DNA of 64,000 bases from Streptomyces tanashiensis (GCF_014648895.1 NZ_BMRZ01000007.1:291675-355674); one strand, 5' to 3'; shown: positions 52,151 to 61,500, numbered from the stretch's first letter. Made by a program: numbers and translations. The notes: a model not told the origin generated them from the sequence alone.

Positions 52151-52738
52151 TCAGGGGGAAGGCGGTGCCGGCCGGTTCGGGGAGGTGTCGGTGACGACCG
52201 CGCCGAAGAGCGCCAGGCCCTTGATCACGACGCGTGGCGTGCCCGGCCTGCCGACGCGCCGGGCCGCGCGCCTGCCGACGAGGCCGAAGAGCCCGAACCC
52301 CCGTACCTCGACGTCGACGTCCGCCGGGACCACGATCTTGGTGCCGCCCCACAGGGCGACGGCGCGGATCACGGTGTCCTGACTGCTGAAGCGCGCCTCG
52401 GTGAGGTCGACCCTGCCGCCGCCCCACATCGACCAGAGGGTCATGCGGGGCGGCACGACCCATGCGCCCGTGCGCTCGAAGCCGCCGAAGACACCGGCGA
52501 CGAAGGCGCCCGAGGTCGGCGGCCGGTCCACCACGAGCGCGTCCCGCGGGCCGGGGCTCGGCAGACCGCGGCAGGCCGCCTCCAGCTCGCCCCGGGTGCG
52601 CGAGGCGTGCACCTCGTCGAGCCGGGCGGTCAGATCGGCCAGCGGCAGCCGGCCGTTCTCGACGGCGGCGCGCAGCCGTTCCTCGGCGTCGGTGCGTTCG
52701 CGGTCCGAGGCGAGGATGTCGAGGTCGTGCTGCGTCAT
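52151..52738 (-). CDS. DUF1707 (SHOCT-like) domain protein
   Basis: 195 aa. DLDILASDRERTDAEERLRA, then AVENGRLPLADLTARLDEVH is the DUF1707 domain at residues about 4-50, a helical domain found at the N-terminus of many actinobacterial membrane and regulatory proteins. The rest has a beta-repeat segment (MTLWSMWGGGRVDLTEARFS then VIRAVALWGGTKIVVPADVD), close to the C-terminal LiaF/DUF2154-type repeats. It overlaps the TetR gene stop by 4 bp (ATGA), so the pair is coupled. Confidence 0.87.
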   Translation of the reverse strand: MTQHDLDILASDRERTDAEERLRAAVENGRLPLADLTARLDEVHASRTRGELEAACRGLPSPGPRDALVVDRPPTSGAFVAGVFGGFERTGAWVVPPRMTLWSMWGGGRVDLTEARFSSQDTVIRAVALWGGTKIVVPADVDVEVRGFGLFGLVGRRAARRVGRPGTPRVVIKGLALFGAVVTDTSPNRPAPPSP

Positions 52739-53364
52739 GGGGTCGACCCTCCGAGATGGGCGGCGAGGACAGAGGACAGTGCGGTGCGGTAGGCGGCGTC
52801 GTGCCCGGGATCGTCCGGGTCGTGCCCGAGGGAGGTGAGCCAGTAGCGCCGGCCGAGGGCGTAGCCGTAGGCGCCGGACATGGCCAGCAGGACGACCCTC
52901 TCGATCCGCGCCCGGTCGGGGCCCTCGGGCGGGGGGAGCACCGCGTGGACGCCCTCCTCGATGGCGTCGACGAGGCGGGAGAGGTCCGTGGGGGAGTCCG
53001 GGGTTGTCTCGTGGTCCCAGCCGTGGAGCTGGGACCACGTCCAGAGCCGGACGAAGCGCTCGTCGGCGAGGATGTCGAAGAGGACCTCGGTCATCGCGTC
53101 CGCGTACGGCACGCTCCCGTCGGCCCGCAGGCGTTCCCGTACGCGCTCCCGCTTGCGCTCGTTCTCGCGTTCCAGGACGGCCCGCACCAGCGCCCGGTAG
53201 GTGCCGAAGTAGTGGGTGACGAGCCCGTGCGTCACCCCCGCCGCCTCCGCGACCCGGCGCAGTCCCACTCCGTCGGGGCCGTGTCGCGCGATCAGCTCGG
53301 TGGCGGCGTCCAGGATCTCGGCGCGTGCCTGGTCCGGGGTGCGCCGGCGTCGTGGTGCGGGCAT
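52735..53364 (-). CDS. TetR-family transcriptional regulator
   Basis: 209 aa from the ATG at 53364, with AAGGAAGG 6 nt upstream. HTH: AEILDAATELIARHGPDGVG, then LRRVAEAAGVTHGLVTHYFG and TYRALVRAVL. The C-terminal domain has RFVRLWTWSQLHGWDHETTP and LLAMSGAYGYALGRRYWLTS. The gene is followed by the coupled DUF1707 gene. A 47-bp inverted repeat starting 10 bp upstream of the ATG is the likely autoregulatory operator. Confidence 0.92.
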   Translation of the reverse strand: MPAPRRRRTPDQARAEILDAATELIARHGPDGVGLRRVAEAAGVTHGLVTHYFGTYRALVRAVLERENERKRERVRERLRADGSVPYADAMTEVLFDILADERFVRLWTWSQLHGWDHETTPDSPTDLSRLVDAIEEGVHAVLPPPEGPDRARIERVVLLAMSGAYGYALGRRYWLTSLGHDPDDPGHDAAYRTALSSVLAAHLGGSTP

Positions 53365-53373
53365 GCGGCCTTC

Positions 53374-53420
53374 CTTGTTGGCAAGGTGGACAACAACCTG
53401 TTGTCCAGCTTGCCGACAAG
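53374..53420. promoter_or_regulatory. 47-bp near-perfect inverted repeat, TetR operator candidate
   Basis: CTTGTTGGCAAG and GGACAAC on one side mirror GTTGTCC and CTTGCCGACAAG on the other, with a central ACCT. Two nested dyads are visible, TTGCC-type outside and GGACAAC/GTTGTCC inside, each large enough for a TetR dimer. It ends 10 bp from the TetR start and covers the promoter. Confidence 0.75.
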
Positions 53421-53609
53421 CTGAGGTCCGGTCAACTCGCGCTGTTCTCGCGGGGGTGTCGCGGGTGGCCGGTTCTGGCGGGGCCCCTCCCGGCGCCCTC
53501 GCGCGCAGTCGTCGGCTCCTGGGTGGCCCTGACCGGGGTCCTCCGGGGTGACGCGCGTGTGTCCGCATGCAGGTGTCACGTCACCGGGTTCCGGAAACCG
53601 TTTGGCCTG
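53421..53609. other. Non-coding stretch between the TetR operator and the first secreted-protein leader
   Basis: Part of a 343-bp gap (53365-53707) between divergent genes. No gene or clear hairpin is seen in it apart from the operator at its left end and the conserved leader at its right end. GGTTCCGGAAACC-like symmetry occurs at about 53587-53599. Confidence 0.4.
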
Positions 53610-53707
53610 AATGGCTCGACGGAAGGGGCCCCGATCATGGAAACTGTCGTCAACGGCCCTACAAGTGGGCCCAGTTCGACAAGAACTGACAAATGCGGGG
53701 GGATAAC
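53610..53707 (+). promoter_or_regulatory. Conserved leader, copy 1
   Basis: The 98 bp before the first secreted-protein gene match the 98 bp before its paralog (54361-54458). Shared blocks are TCGACGGAAGGG, CCCCGATCA, CAACNGCCCT and CTGACAANTNCGGGGG just before the start. GGCCC (53655-53659) pairs with GGGCC (53667-53671). This includes the ribosome binding site GGGGGGA and probably the promoter or an RNA element. Confidence 0.6.
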
Positions 53708-54253
53708 ATGGCACGACTTGCACTTCGTCGTTCGGCGCGCATAGCAGGCGCGATGGCCGGAGCTGCGCTGATCGTCGGGGGTACGGCCGGGGTCTCGAAC
53801 GCCGCGGTGACCCCTCCTCCGGGGGCGACCGCGTTCACCGGTGCGGGGAACTACGGGGTGGTCACGAGCGAGCACCCCGACACCACGGGCTGCAACGGCT
53901 ACAAGGTGGTCGGCTCGGGGACCGTCACCGGCAACCGGATCACCGGCGGTGGCACCTGGACGCAGAAGGAGGACGCGTGTACCGCGACCGTCCCCGGCAA
54001 GTGGGACATCAACGGCACGGTGACCATCAAGGAGGCGGACGGTGACCAGCTCTTCTTCACCTACCACCTCAGCGCGCCGCTGACGGCGGACACCATGGTC
54101 TACCCGACCGGCACGTTCACGATCACCGGCGGCACCGGCAGCTTCGACGAGGCGGTCGGCGGCGGCAAGATGAACGCCACGGTCAACCTGCTGGACAAGG
54201 ATCACGTCAGCGCCGTCCTCGACGGCTCCATGGGCTTCCGCTGGCAGATCTGA
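53708..54253 (+). CDS. Secreted protein, tandem paralog 1
   Basis: 181 aa. Signal peptide: ARLALRRSARIAGAMAGAAL then IVGGTAGVSNA, cleaved before AVTPPP. The mature part (about 148 aa) is beta-rich with two cysteines (TTGCNGY and EDACTATVPG) in position to form a disulfide, and the repeating strand pattern DINGTVTIKEADGDQLFFTY, then PTGTFTITGGTGSFDEAVGG. The TGGTGSF turn resembles allene-oxide-cyclase-barrel-like and other small barrel proteins; this is an inference. About half its mature residues match paralog 2. GGGGGG precedes the ATG. Confidence 0.82.
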   Translation: MARLALRRSARIAGAMAGAALIVGGTAGVSNAAVTPPPGATAFTGAGNYGVVTSEHPDTTGCNGYKVVGSGTVTGNRITGGGTWTQKEDACTATVPGKWDINGTVTIKEADGDQLFFTYHLSAPLTADTMVYPTGTFTITGGTGSFDEAVGGGKMNATVNLLDKDHVSAVLDGSMGFRWQI

Positions 54254-54301
54254 GTCACCGTCGCATGAATGCGCCTGACGGAACGGTGCCGTGAGGTGCG
54301 A

Positions 54302-54341
54302 GCGGAGCCGGCTTCCCAGCGGAGGCCGGCTCCGCTTATTT
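54302..54341 (+). terminator. Intrinsic terminator after secreted paralog 1
   Basis: A perfect 11-bp stem GCGGAGCCGGC / GCCGGCTCCGC with a 12-nt loop is followed by TTATTT. It lies 48 bp after the stop and before the second leader, so each paralog probably has its own transcript. Confidence 0.8.
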
Positions 54342-54360
54342 GTGCGCGACGCCGGGGTCG

Positions 54361-54458
54361 AATGCCTCGACGGAAGGGCCCCCGATCAGGGAAGCTTGTC
54401 CCCAACAGCCCTTGAGATAGGGCCAGTTGGGCACCATCTGACAAGTTCGGGGGAGAAC
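54361..54458 (+). promoter_or_regulatory. Conserved leader, copy 2
   Basis: The same length and order of blocks as the leader at 53610-53707, beginning AATGCCTCGACGGAAGGGCC and ending TCTGACAAGTTCGGGGGAG. GCCCT (54408-54412) pairs with AGGGC (54419-54423), so the hairpin of copy 1 is kept although its sequence differs. Confidence 0.6.
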
Positions 54459-55013
54459 ATGAAGAGAGTCGCCCGCAGATGGCCGGCGCGCATGGCAGGC
54501 GTGGCAGCCGGAGCGGTACTGATCGCCGGAGGCACGACCGGTGTCACCTTCGCCGCCGAGACCGGCCACACGGCCGCCGTCGCCGCGGCGTACCTCCCGA
54601 CGGTCGACATCACCAGCAATTTCGCGGTGGTCGCGACCACGCATCCCGACACCGTGGGCTGCAACGGCTACAACGTGACCGGGACGGGGACCTCCACCGG
54701 CAAGCCGGTCACCAGCGCGACCTGGACCCAGCAAGAGGTCGTGTGCACCGCGACGCTCCCCGGCAAGTACGACATCAAGGGGACCGCGACGATGACGGAG
54801 GCCGACGGCGACAAGCTCGTCATCAGCTACTCGCTCACCGCGCCGCTCACGTCGGACACCATGGTCTACCCGTCCGGCACGTTCAAGATCCTCAACGGCG
54901 CCGGCAGCTACGCCTTCGTGTCCGGCAGCGGCAAGATGACCGCCCGCGTCAACCTGCTGGACCACGGCCACGTCAGCAGCACGCTGCTGGGCGACATCCA
55001 GTACACGGGCTGA
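54459..55013 (+). CDS. Secreted protein, tandem paralog 2
   Basis: 184 aa. Signal peptide MKRVARRWPARMAGVAAGAV then LIAGGTTGVTFA. The mature part aligns with paralog 1 throughout: DTVGCNGYNVTGTGTSTGKP, TWTQQEVVCTATLPGKYDIK and TSDTMVYPSGTFKILNGAGS, with the same two cysteines. A 15-residue insert follows the signal peptide. GGGGGAG precedes the ATG. The two genes arose by tandem duplication that included the leader. No function is known; both are probably exported to the cell surface or medium. Confidence 0.82.
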   Translation: MKRVARRWPARMAGVAAGAVLIAGGTTGVTFAAETGHTAAVAAAYLPTVDITSNFAVVATTHPDTVGCNGYNVTGTGTSTGKPVTSATWTQQEVVCTATLPGKYDIKGTATMTEADGDKLVISYSLTAPLTSDTMVYPSGTFKILNGAGSYAFVSGSGKMTARVNLLDHGHVSSTLLGDIQYTG

Positions 55014-55098
55014 CCCCACCGGCGTCGATCCCTGCCGGGCGACGTCGGCCCGGGCCGACCCGAGGCCGGTCCACGCCGGCCGACGATCGGTCCACCCC

Positions 55099-55126
55099 GG
55101 GTGGCGGCGGCGCGTCGCCGCCACCC
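55099..55126 (+). terminator. First of two tandem terminator hairpins
   Basis: An 11-bp perfect stem GGGTGGCGGCG / CGCCGCCACCC with a 6-nt loop, 86 bp after the paralog 2 stop. There is no U-run. Confidence 0.65.
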
Positions 55127-55133
55127 GCTGTCA

Positions 55134-55163
55134 GAGCCGGCCCCGCCGTCCGGGGCCGGCTTC
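55134..55163 (+). terminator. Second tandem terminator hairpin
   Basis: A 9-bp stem GCCGGCCCC / GGGGCCGGC with a 7-nt loop followed by TTCG, 35 bp before the acyl-CoA ligase start. With the preceding hairpin it isolates the secreted paralogs from the ligase gene. Confidence 0.65.
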
Positions 55164-55197
55164 GCCATGCTCACCACACTTTCCGAGGGGCCGCACC

Positions 55198-56850
55198 ATG
55201 AAGAGCACGATGCAGGACCGCGAACTGCTGGTTCGCGACATCCTCGCGCACGGACAACGCGTCTACGGGGACAGCCGGGTGGTGCGATGTGCCGACGGGC
55301 CGACCGCACGGTCCTTACAGTCCTTCGCCGACATCGCCCGCCAGGCCGAGCAGCTGGCCGCGGCGCTCACCCGGCTCGGCGTACAGCTCGGCGAGCGGGT
55401 CGCCACACTGGCCTGGAACACCCCCGAGCACCTGGTGGCGTACCTCGCCGTACCGAGCATGGGAGCGGTGCTCCACACCCTCAACCTGCGTCTCCACCAG
55501 GACCAGTTGGGCTACATCGTCGAACACGCCGAGGACGCCGTCCTCCTCGTCGACGCGACCCTCCTCGACATGCTCACCCCCCTGCGGGACCGGCTGGGCG
55601 GCGTACGCCACGTCGTCGTCATCGGCGACGCGCCCGAGCCGGACCTGCCCGCGCACATCGCCGTCCACCGCTGGGACGCACTCCTCGCCGCCGAGCGGCC
55701 CGGATTCGACTGGCCCGACCTCGACGAACGGGAGGCGGCGGCGCTCTGCTACACCACCGGCACCACCGGCGACCCCAAAGGCGTGGCCTACAGCCACCGC
55801 TCGATCATCCTGCACACGCTGGGCGTCTCCACCGGCGCCGGATTCGCGATGCACGACGGCGACCGCGTCCTGCCGATCGTGCCCATGTTCCACGCCAACG
55901 CCTGGGGCTGGCCGTACGCCGCCTGGCTGGCGGGCTCCGACCTGATCATGAACGGCCGGCAGCTGCACACCCCGGACCTGGCCCGGATCATCAACGAGGA
56001 ACGGCCCACCGCGGTCGCGGCGATCTGCACGATCTGGAACGCCCTCGTCCACCACGGCGAGGAGCATCCGCTCGACCTGAGCGCCGTACGGCTCGCCGGC
56101 TGCGGCGGCGCCACCCCGCCGCGCGCCCTGCTCCAGCAGCTCAAGGACCGCTACGGAGTCCGCCTGAAGCAGGGCTGGGGACTCACCGAGACCAGCCCCC
56201 TCGCCACCTTCGCCGTCCCCCCGTACGGCACCCCGGACGAGGACGAGGTCCACTGGCTGGCCAAGAGCGGCCGCGTGATGCCCTTCGTCGAGGTGCGGCT
56301 GATCGCGGAGGACGGCGGCGAACAGCCCTGGGACGGAACCTCCGTGGGCGAACTGGAGCTGCGCGGACCCTGGGTCACCGGCTCGTACCTCCACACCGAG
56401 GACTCGCCGGAGAAGTTCCACGACGGCTGGCTGCGCACCGGCGACCTGGGAGTGATCGAACCCGGCGGCTGGGTCGTGGTCAGCGACCGGCTCAAGGACG
56501 GCATCAAGAGCGGCGGCGAGTGGATCTCCACCATCGAGCTCGAGAACGCGATCATCGAACACCCCGCCGTCCTGGAGGCGGTCGTGGTCGGCGTGCCCGA
56601 CCCGCGCTGGGAGGAACGCCCGCTGGCCTGCGTGTCGCTGGTGCCGGGCGCCGGGGTCGACGGGGACGAGCTGCGCGCGTTCCTGACCGGCCGGGTGGCG
56701 CGCTGGTGGATACCCGAGCGGTGGTCCTTCGTGGACGCCGTCCCCAAGACCAGCGTCGGTAAGTACGACAAGAGGGCCGTGCGGACCCTGTACGGGGACG
56801 GGGCACTGGACGTCTGGACGCCGGGCGGCTCCGGGGCAGCGCGGGAGTGA
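55198..56850 (+). CDS. Long-chain fatty-acid--CoA ligase (acyl-activating enzyme)
   Basis: 550 aa. ANL-superfamily core: LCYTTGTTGDPKGVAYSHRS (A3 P-loop), VPMFHANAWGWPYAAWLAGS (A4), QGWGLTETSPLATF (A5), DGWLRTGDLGVIEPGGWVVV (A7), DRLKDGIKSGGEWISTIELE (A8) and SVGKYDKRAVRTL with the A10 Lys. No carrier domain, so it makes acyl-CoA or acyl-AMP as a stand-alone enzyme. It could prime the neighbouring PKS-NRPS, but it reads away from that operon and has a separate promoter, so membership is uncertain. Its stop is 49 bp from the convergent unknown. Confidence 0.92.
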   Translation: MKSTMQDRELLVRDILAHGQRVYGDSRVVRCADGPTARSLQSFADIARQAEQLAAALTRLGVQLGERVATLAWNTPEHLVAYLAVPSMGAVLHTLNLRLHQDQLGYIVEHAEDAVLLVDATLLDMLTPLRDRLGGVRHVVVIGDAPEPDLPAHIAVHRWDALLAAERPGFDWPDLDEREAAALCYTTGTTGDPKGVAYSHRSIILHTLGVSTGAGFAMHDGDRVLPIVPMFHANAWGWPYAAWLAGSDLIMNGRQLHTPDLARIINEERPTAVAAICTIWNALVHHGEEHPLDLSAVRLAGCGGATPPRALLQQLKDRYGVRLKQGWGLTETSPLATFAVPPYGTPDEDEVHWLAKSGRVMPFVEVRLIAEDGGEQPWDGTSVGELELRGPWVTGSYLHTEDSPEKFHDGWLRTGDLGVIEPGGWVVVSDRLKDGIKSGGEWISTIELENAIIEHPAVLEAVVVGVPDPRWEERPLACVSLVPGAGVDGDELRAFLTGRVARWWIPERWSFVDAVPKTSVGKYDKRAVRTLYGDGALDVWTPGGSGAARE

Positions 56851-56899
56851 GCGCGAAGGCGGCGCCCCGGATCACCCGGAGCGCCGCCTCCCGTACGTC

Positions 56900-57328
56900 T
56901 CAGACAGTCGGCAGAGCCTCCGCCAGCAGCTCCCGCTGCCCGTCGGGGCCCAGGCCCAGCTCCCGTACCCAGCGGAGGGTCAGGACGAGGCGCGCCTGCA
57001 TCGTCCGCTCGGGGTCCAGGTGCGCACCGCCCCGCACCGGCTCGTCGCCCAGGCCGTCGGCGACCAGGCGTTCGAGGGCCGCGGCGTCGAAGTCCTCCGC
57101 GCCGGCCTCCAGCGAGCCGAGGAACTCCGCGACGTACGCGCTGATCTCCCCAGCCGTCGCGCCCCGCGGGAAGCGGCGGCGGGCCGCGAGCCCGAAGGCG
57201 GCGCCGACCGCCTGCCCGTACTGCGCGTCGGTGGGGTCGAGGGCGGCGGACTTCTGAGCGAACCCGATGAAGTCGAACGCCAGCAGCGCGCCGAGTACGT
57301 CGAGTTCCGTCGTGGCGGCGGTCGTCAT
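56900..57328 (-). CDS. Hypothetical protein coupled to the PKS-NRPS monooxygenase gene
   Basis: 142 aa, soluble, largely helical: TTELDVLGALLAFDFIGFAQ, YGQAVGAAFGLAARRRFPRG, SAYVAEFLGSLEAGAEDFDA and RTMQARLVLTLRWVRELGLG. No cysteine, TM or signal peptide. The ATG at 57328 overlaps the monooxygenase stop (57325-57327), so it is the last gene of the biosynthetic operon. Small helical proteins at cluster ends can be accessory or resistance factors; I do not recognise a family. Confidence 0.72.
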   Translation of the reverse strand: MTTAATTELDVLGALLAFDFIGFAQKSAALDPTDAQYGQAVGAAFGLAARRRFPRGATAGEISAYVAEFLGSLEAGAEDFDAAALERLVADGLGDEPVRGGAHLDPERTMQARLVLTLRWVRELGLGPDGQRELLAEALPTV

Positions 57329-58443
57329 GCCGGCTCACCTTCTGCCGTGGGAGAAGCGGTCGTGGTGCTCTGGGCGGCGGCGGTGATCGCCGCCGCGGCG
57401 CGCTCGGCGTCCCGGCCGACGAAGCCGATCAGCGCCGAGCCGCGGGTACGCATCCGGTAGAGCCCCAGGTAGTGGCTGCCGGGCAGCACCCCCGTGCCCT
57501 CGGTGTGCCGGGGCTGCCCCTCGTCGTCGAGCATCTCCGGGTCGAGCCAGCTCCAGTCGGTGAGATAGCCGGTCGCCCAGATCACCGCGGACGGCTTCAC
57601 GCGCTCACCGTCCGAGACCAGCAGCTCGGCACCCTCGGCCCCGGTGACCCGGCCCACCGTGCGCATCCGGCCCGCCGCCACCAGCTCCGGCACCCGGTCG
57701 CCGACGATCGGATCCGGCGCCTGCATGTTCACCGGCAGGCTCATCACGCCGAGGACGCTCATCCACCAGAACATGTCCCGGCCGACGACCGTCTGCGGCA
57801 GGGGCGGGGAGACCGCCTCGCTGCAGCTGAGCACCACACTGTGGGTCTCGGAGAGCTCCGCCGCGATCTGCCGGCCGGAGTTGCCGTCGCCGACGACCAC
57901 CACGGTGCCCGGCGGCACCTGGGCGGCGCCCTGGTACTCGCTGGTGTGCAGGGTGGGCACGTCCGGGCTCAGCCCGGCGGCGAAGTCCGGGACCCGCGCC
58001 GCGCCGAACGCGCCGGTCGCGATCACGACCTGCTCGGCCCGGCAGTCGCCGTGCGCGGTGGTCAGCAGATAGCCGTCACCGTCCCTGCGCAGCGACAGCA
58101 CCCGGTGGTCGGTCAGCACGGGGAGGTCGAACCGCTCGGCGTAGTCCCGCAGATACGCCACCACCTCGTCCTTGCCGGGGTAGTGCGCGCGGTCGCCGGG
58201 GAAGGGCAGGCCCGGCAGCCCGGAGAACTGCGCGGACGTGAACAGCTTCAACGACTCCCAGCGCCGCTGCCAGGTCTCGCCGACCTCGCTCCCCGCGTCG
58301 AGCACCACACACGCGATCCCGGCCTGCCGCAGGTGGTACGCGGCGGCGAGGCCGGACTGGCCCGCCCCGATGACGGCGACCCGTACGGTGGCCGGCAAGG
58401 TGCTGGTCGGCCGCCTCGTCGGGTCGGCCTGATCTTTTCGCAT
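57325..58443 (-). CDS. FAD-dependent monooxygenase/oxidoreductase (CzcO-like) of the PKS-NRPS cluster
   Basis: 372 aa from the ATG at 58443. FAD site VRVAVIGAGQSGLAAAYHLR, then EVGETWQRRWESLKLFTSAQ and FSGLPGLPFPG, resembling flavin monooxygenases. NADPH site TVVVVGDGNSGRQIAAEL. A late AVIWATGYLTDWSWLDPEML is the GxG(A/Y)TGY motif of this group. It lies 137 bp downstream of the synthase gene on the same strand and is coupled to the unknown after it. Oxidation of the thiazoline ring or hydroxylation of the released product is the likely role; this is inferred from position. Confidence 0.88.
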   Translation of the reverse strand: MRKDQADPTRRPTSTLPATVRVAVIGAGQSGLAAAYHLRQAGIACVVLDAGSEVGETWQRRWESLKLFTSAQFSGLPGLPFPGDRAHYPGKDEVVAYLRDYAERFDLPVLTDHRVLSLRRDGDGYLLTTAHGDCRAEQVVIATGAFGAARVPDFAAGLSPDVPTLHTSEYQGAAQVPPGTVVVVGDGNSGRQIAAELSETHSVVLSCSEAVSPPLPQTVVGRDMFWWMSVLGVMSLPVNMQAPDPIVGDRVPELVAAGRMRTVGRVTGAEGAELLVSDGERVKPSAVIWATGYLTDWSWLDPEMLDDEGQPRHTEGTGVLPGSHYLGLYRMRTRGSALIGFVGRDAERAAAAITAAAQSTTTASPTAEGEPA

Positions 58444-58579
58444 ACGGAATGTCCTCACTTCTTGGACCTGGACCCCGCGGAACCGCGGGACCGGTCCGGG
58501 GTGCATCGGCCGGACCGGGGCGAACCCGGTCCGGGGTGGACCGGCCGGGCCGCCTCGCGGGCGGCCCGGCCGGTTCGGG

Positions 58580-61500
58580 TCAGTGCGCGTCGAGGGCCCG
58601 GCGCAGCTCGCCGGCCAGGACGCGCAGCCGCTCGCCGCGCATCACCGTGTAGTGGTCACCGGGGACGTCGACGAGGGCGGCGTCACCGGGGAAGTACCGC
58701 ATCCAGCGGTTCGCGGTCTCGACCGTCGCACCGCCGTCCGCGGCCCGCAGCGACACCACGCGCCCGGCGAAGGCGCTCGGCGTGTGGCGCAGGAGGGCCC
58801 GGTAGTTGTTCCGGAACCGGCCGACGATCCCGCTCAGCGTGTCGAGGTCGATGTCCTCGGACAGCGCCCCCGCGGCACGCGCCTCGGCGTGCAGCACCTC
58901 CACCGGCGGACGGCCGTCGAAGGCCTCCGGCGCCAGCGCCCAGTCGACCCCGGCGAGACCCGCCAGGTCGCGGGCGAACCAGGACAGCAGCGTCTCGTCG
59001 GAGACGGGCGCCCCCTCGGCCGGTCCGGGCTCCACCATCAGGTCGATCACGGTGAGCAGTTCGACCTCGGCGCCCGCCGCGGTGAGCTGGGCCGCCATCT
59101 CCAGGGCGATCACGCCGCCCATCGACCAGCCGCCGAGCCGGTACGGACCGTCCGGCAGCGCCTCGCGGACCGCCGCGACGTAGTGGCCGGCCATGGCCTC
59201 GACGCTGAGCAGTTCCGTGTCCGGCAGCTGCAGCGCGTAGAACGGCTGGTCCTCGCCGAGGAGTTCGGCGAGCTCCGCGTAGCAGAGCACGTCACCGCCG
59301 ACCGGGTGGACGAACACCAGAGGAGTCCGCGCGCCACCGGTGCGCACCGGCACCAGCGCCTTCCGGCCCGCCTCGCCGCTCCCGGCCTCCCGGACCGCCT
59401 GCGCGAGCAGCTCGATCGTCGGCCGGGCGAACAGCGTGGACAGCGGCAGGCTGCGGCCGAGACCGCGCGCGATCCTGGCCATCAGCCGCACCGCGAGCAG
59501 CGAGTCCCCGCCGAGGTCGAAGAAGCTCGCGGTCACCCCGATCTCGCCGACGCCGAAGAACTCCGCCCAGATCTCCGCGAGCCCGCGCTCCACCTCGTCG
59601 CGGGGCGCCACGAAGCCGGCGCCTTCCGCGGCGACCTCGTCCGCTGCCGGCAGAGCCGCCCGGTTGACCTTCCCGTTGTCGCTGAGCGGCAGCTCGTCCA
59701 GGACGAGGACGCGCTGCGGCACCAGGTGCGCCGGGACCAGCGCGCGCAGCGCCTCGGTGATCTGCTGCTCCGTGTCGTCACGCCCCTCGTCGAGGACGAC
59801 GTACGCGATCAGCCGCTTGGGACCGTGCTGCTCGCCCGCCGCGACGACCGCGGCGCTCCGCACCCCCTCGCACTGGGTGAGCGCGCACTCCACCTCGCCC
59901 AGCTCGATCCGGTAGCCCTGGATCTTCACCTGGGAGTCCAGCCGGCCGAGGAACTCGATGGTGCCGTCGGGCAGGAAGCGTCCCATGTCGCCGGTGCGGT
60001 AGAGACGCTCACCGGTGACCGGGTGGTGCAGGAACGCGGCGTTGGTCTTGGCCTCGTCGTTCAGGTAGCCGCGGGCCAGACCGACCCCCGCGATGTAGAG
60101 GTCGCCCGGCACCCACACGGGGCAGGGGCGCATCGCGCTGTCCAGCACGTGGAAGCGCTGGTTACGCATCGCCTTGCCGTACGGGATGCTCACGCAGTCG
60201 TCCGCGACGTCGCCGATGGGGTGCAGGATCGACCAGATCGACGCCTCCGTGGCGCCGCCGAGGCTCCACTGCTCGGCGTCCGGCAGCAGCAGCCGGATCC
60301 GTCCGGGCAGCGACACCGGGATCCAGTCACCGCTCATCATGACGAGCCGCACCGGCAGCCCGGTCAGCCCGTTCGAGAGGGCGTGCTCGGTGAACATCTC
60401 CATCAGCGCGGGCACGCTGTTCCAGATCGTCACCTTGTGCTCGGTGACGAGTTCCGCCCAGCGGGCGGGCTCACGGTGCGCCGCCGGCTCCGGCAGGACG
60501 AGGGCGCCGCCCACCGAGAGCAGTCCGAAGACGTCGTAGACCGACAGATCGAAGTGCATCGCGGACAGCCCGAGGGCCCGGTCCGCCGCGGTGACGCCGT
60601 ACCGCTCGTTGACGTCGACCACCGTGTTCAGGGCCGCGCCGTGCTCGATCATCACCCCCTTGGGCAGCCCGGTGGAGCCCGAGGTGAAGATCACGTAGGC
60701 GAGGTCGCCCGGCTTGGCACCGGACTCGCCGAGCGGGGCCTCCTCGCCCGCGTCGTCGGCCCGCACCACGGTCCTGGTCACGCCCTGCGGCCAGTCGGCC
60801 GTCTCCTCCACCCACGGCTGGGTGACGACCTGGCTGATCCCGGCACTGTCGAGCAGCACGTGCAGCCGCTCGACCGGCACCCGGGCGTCGATCGGGACGT
60901 ACGCCGCCCCGGCCCGCAGGATGCCGAGCGCCGCGACGACCTGCTCCCAGCCCTTGTCCATGACGATCGCCACCAGGTCGCCGGGACCGGCTCCCTGGGC
61001 GCGCAGCGCGTGCCCCACCTGGTTCGACCTGCGGTCGAGCTCCCCGTACGTCAGGGTCAGCGCCTGCGAGATGACGGCGGGCGCGTCGGGCGTGGCCTCG
61101 GCCTGGGCGAGCACCGCGTCGTGCAGCAGTCCGTCGGGCACGGGCCCGTCGGTGTCGTTGGCCTCGGCCCGCACGTCCAGGTCGGCGGCCGGCACGAGCG
61201 CCGGCCTGGGCCGCTGCCAGGCCGCCGGGTCGGCGGCCAGCTCGTGCAGCATCCGCTGGTACGCGGCGAACATGGCGTCCACACAGCCCGCCGGGAACAG
61301 CTCCTCGATCACGTCCCAGTTCAGGACGAGCTCACCGGCCTCCTCGACCGCCTGGTGGTCCAGCCACACCTGCGGCGTGCGGACCGAACTGCTCACCTGG
61401 CGGCCGTTCTCACCGATCCCGGCGAGGTACTGCACGACTCCGCGGCGCTCGCTGTCCTGCTGGCCCGCGAAGTTCACCAGGCTCGTGAAGACCACCGGCG

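Noticed and set aside
55198..56850. Acyl-CoA ligase as a sure member of the PKS-NRPS cluster
   Set aside because: It is convergent with the operon and preceded by two terminators; membership is possible but not shown.
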